DNA of 64,000 nt, from positions 124,001 to 188,000 of the forward strand of contig NZ_JAOWLC010000001.1 of the NCBI RefSeq assembly GCF_025751535.1, written 5' to 3'. The notes beneath the pieces are model-generated. The model was not told where the DNA came from. It did not search any database and was given only the letters and a program-made list of their open reading frames with translations. Positions 62,305 through 64,000 of the stretch are shown here, one piece after another. Source of the stretch: Lentibacter sp. XHP0401. Its GTDB lineage: Bacteria; Pseudomonadota; Alphaproteobacteria; Rhodobacterales; Rhodobacteraceae. The number at the start of each line of letters is the position of its first letter. The first letter of the stretch is position 1. The translations under genes were made by a program, and so were the position numbers.

Positions 62305-64000
62305 ATGACCAAGCGTGTGGAACGGGCAGGACTACAAGTGGATGCGGTGCTTGCGCGCTTTCTTGAAGATGCGGCATTGCCCGAAACAGGGATAAGTGCT
62401 GCGGCGTTCTGGAGTGGATTTGCCGCGATGCTCGCTGATTTGACGCCAAAGAACCGTGCGCTTCTGGACACACGCGAGAGCCTTCAAAACCAGATAGATG
62501 CCTGGCACATGAAGCACCGCGATGTGCCGCATGATCATGAAGCCTACAAGGCGTTTCTAATCGATATCGGCTATCTGCTGCCTGAGGGTGAAGATTTTGA
62601 GATTGATACACAGAATGTAGACCCCGAGATTGCTTTGATACCGGGGCCGCAGCTTGTGGTTCCGATCACCAATGCGCGCTATGCGCTGAATGCGGCCAAT
62701 GCGCGTTGGGGCAGCTTGTATGATGTGCTCTACGGCACCGATGCGATGGGCTCAGAGCCGCCATCGGGCGGATACGAGCGCGGGCGGGGCGCAAGGGTTG
62801 TTGCGAAGGCGCGCGTGTTTCTGGATGAGGCCTTTCCTATCGAAGGTACATCTCACGCAGATGCGCGACGCTATCATGTGCAAGATGGCCAGCTTTTGGT
62901 GGATGACAGGCCGCTGCAAAGCCCCGAGAAATTTGTGGGTTACAAGGGTAACCCGAAAGCGCCAGACGCGGTTTTGTTGAAAAACAATGGCTTGCATGTG
63001 GAGCTGGTATTTGACCGCGCTCACCCAATTGGCAGCCACGATCAGGCGCTTTTGGCTGATATTCAACTTGAAAGCGCCCTGTCGGCGATTATGGATTGCG
63101 AAGATTCGGTGGCCTGTGTGGATGGTGAGGACAAAACGCTCGCCTATTCAAACTGGCTTGGGCTGATGAAAGGTGATCTCTCCGCTGAAATTGCCAAAGG
63201 CAGCAAAACAGTGAGCCGCCGCCTTGCGGAAGACAAGAGTTTTACCGCGCCTGACGGCAGCGAACTTGTGCTTAAAGGGCGCGCGCTGATGTGGGTGCGC
63301 AATGTCGGGCATCTGATGACCAATCCCGCAATACTCGACGCTAAGGGCGATGAGGTTTTCGAAGGCTTGATGGATGCGGCGATCACCACTCTGATCGCGA
63401 TGCATGACCTCAAGCGCGAGAGCGGAAACTCGGTGCATGGTTCGGTTTACATTGTGAAACCGAAGATGCACGGGCCAGCAGAAGTGGCCTTTGCCGACGA
63501 AATATTCGCCCGCGTTGAAGCTTTGCTTGGCTTGCCTGCGAATACCGTCAAAATTGGAGTAATGGATGAGGAGCGCCGCACTTCGGTGAACCTAAAAGAA
63601 TGTATCCGCGCGGCGAAGTCGCGGATAGCTTTCATCAACACGGGTTTTCTCGACCGCACAGGAGATGAAATCCACACTTCGATGGAAGCTGGACCGTTTA
63701 GCCGCAAGGATTTCATCAAGCGCAAGGGCTGGATCGGGGCGTATGAGAACCTAAATGTCGATATCGGCCTCGAATGCGGCTTGTCGGGCAAGGCCCAGAT
63801 CGGCAAGGGCATGTGGGCGATGCCTGATTTGATGGCGGCGATGTTGGAGCAAAAAATAGAACACCCGAAAGCGGGCGCAACCTGCGCTTGGGTTCCTTCT
63901 CCCACGGCGGCCACGCTGCATGCGCTGCACTATCACAAGATTGATGTGCTCGCGGTGCAAGCGAAGCTACGTAAAGGTGGGCGGCGAGCGCATGTGGACG
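62305..64000 (+). CDS. glcB: Malate synthase G, partial at window edge
   Basis: Glyoxylate-pathway enzyme condensing glyoxylate with acetyl-CoA to malate; 565 of roughly 720 codons are visible. Active-site regions seen are the Arg in [15 protein letters not shown], the magnesium-binding Glu in [11 protein letters not shown], and Asp in [17 protein letters not shown]. The catalytic base lies beyond the edge. The ATG at 62305 has AGGGG at 6 bases; an ATG at 62300 is closed by an immediate stop. With the FAD-linked hydroxyacid dehydrogenase at 41 kb it suggests glycolate/glyoxylate use, but they are not clustered. Confidence 0.96.
   Translation, partial: MTKRVERAGLQVDAVLARFLEDAALPETGISAAAFWSGFAAMLADLTPKNRALLDTRESLQNQIDAWHMKHRDVPHDHEAYKAFLIDIGYLLPEGEDFEIDTQNVDPEIALIPGPQLVVPITNARYALNAANARWGSLYDVLYGTDAMGSEPPSGGYERGRGARVVAKARVFLDEAFPIEGTSHADARRYHVQDGQLLVDDRPLQSPEKFVGYKGNPKAPDAVLLKNNGLHVELVFDRAHPIGSHDQALLADIQLESALSAIMDCEDSVACVDGEDKTLAYSNWLGLMKGDLSAEIAKGSKTVSRRLAEDKSFTAPDGSELVLKGRALMWVRNVGHLMTNPAILDAKGDEVFEGLMDAAITTLIAMHDLKRESGNSVHGSVYIVKPKMHGPAEVAFADEIFARVEALLGLPANTVKIGVMDEERRTSVNLKECIRAAKSRIAFINTGFLDRTGDEIHTSMEAGPFSRKDFIKRKGWIGAYENLNVDIGLECGLSGKAQIGKGMWAMPDLMAAMLEQKIEHPKAGATCAWVPSPTAATLHALHYHKIDVLAVQAKLRKGGRRAHVD

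Noticed and set aside
1-64000. tRNA, rRNA, CRISPR array, prophage, insertion sequence or replication origin
   Set aside because: None was recognised on either strand; small intergenic gaps leave little room, and no transposase, integrase or direct-repeat array was seen.

Overview
The window looks like chromosomal DNA of a marine-type Rhodobacterales bacterium (Roseobacter group, Alphaproteobacteria). Evidence: moderately GC-rich coding, an ftsW-murG-murC-murB-ddl-ftsQ-ftsA / ftsZ-lpxC-bamD-recN division and wall cluster carrying the DUF2484 genes typical of this order, CobS/CobT of the aerobic cobalamin pathway, a short ProS, an Hda-type DnaA regulator next to an AI-2E/PerM-family membrane protein, and DUF2937 and DUF427 proteins. 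No rRNA, tRNA, CRISPR array, phage or insertion sequence was recognised.

Layout. 1-6.7 kb: a flavin monooxygenase cut by the left edge, its divergent TetR regulator with a clear operator, and a marR-MFP-RND efflux operon. 6.7-9.8 kb: hda, an AI-2E family transporter and two tandem secreted fasciclin (FAS1) genes. 9.9-16.1 kb: proS, a membrane-anchored SUKH (SMI1/KNR4) protein, DUF2937, a lipoprotein-export pair (lolC/E-lolD) and an RTX-repeat protein. 16.3-18.3 kb: a DMT-type exporter, a PaaI thioesterase and two lipoprotein c-type cytochromes. 18.3-23.8 kb: the threonine-degradation operon kbl / cysteine-synthase-like / tdh behind an XRE-cupin regulator and a YhiN-like flavoprotein, then a GNAT gene. 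23.9-41.2 kb: the dcw cluster, interrupted by an APC permease plus two DUF2484 genes between murC and murB, and by an opposite-strand pair between ftsA and ftsZ. That pair is a periplasmic DsrE-like protein and a membrane-bound PhnD-like/LuxR fusion regulator.

41.2-49.6 kb: a D-lactate/glycolate-type FAD dehydrogenase, a CLC channel, DUF427, aminopeptidase P and cobTS. 49.7-52.7 kb: an ECF sigma factor, an RskA-like anti-sigma factor, a third fasciclin gene, an exported MsrB and a small membrane protein. 52.7-64 kb: a J-domain protein, bolA, a small hypothetical protein, a thioesterase, gatB, several hypotheticals, a lytic-transglycosylase-like protein, pepN and malate synthase G cut by the right edge.

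Most striking are the one-component membrane regulator and DsrE island splitting ftsA from ftsZ, and the sigma/RskA/FAS1/MsrB envelope-stress module, which parallels mycobacterial SigK-RskA-MPT70/83. Also notable are the PLP enzyme inside the kbl-tdh operon, a Tdh lacking all four structural-zinc cysteines, a CLC protein with a channel-like residue, and two copies of an intergenic palindromic repeat. Functions are assigned by reading motifs; no database search was possible.
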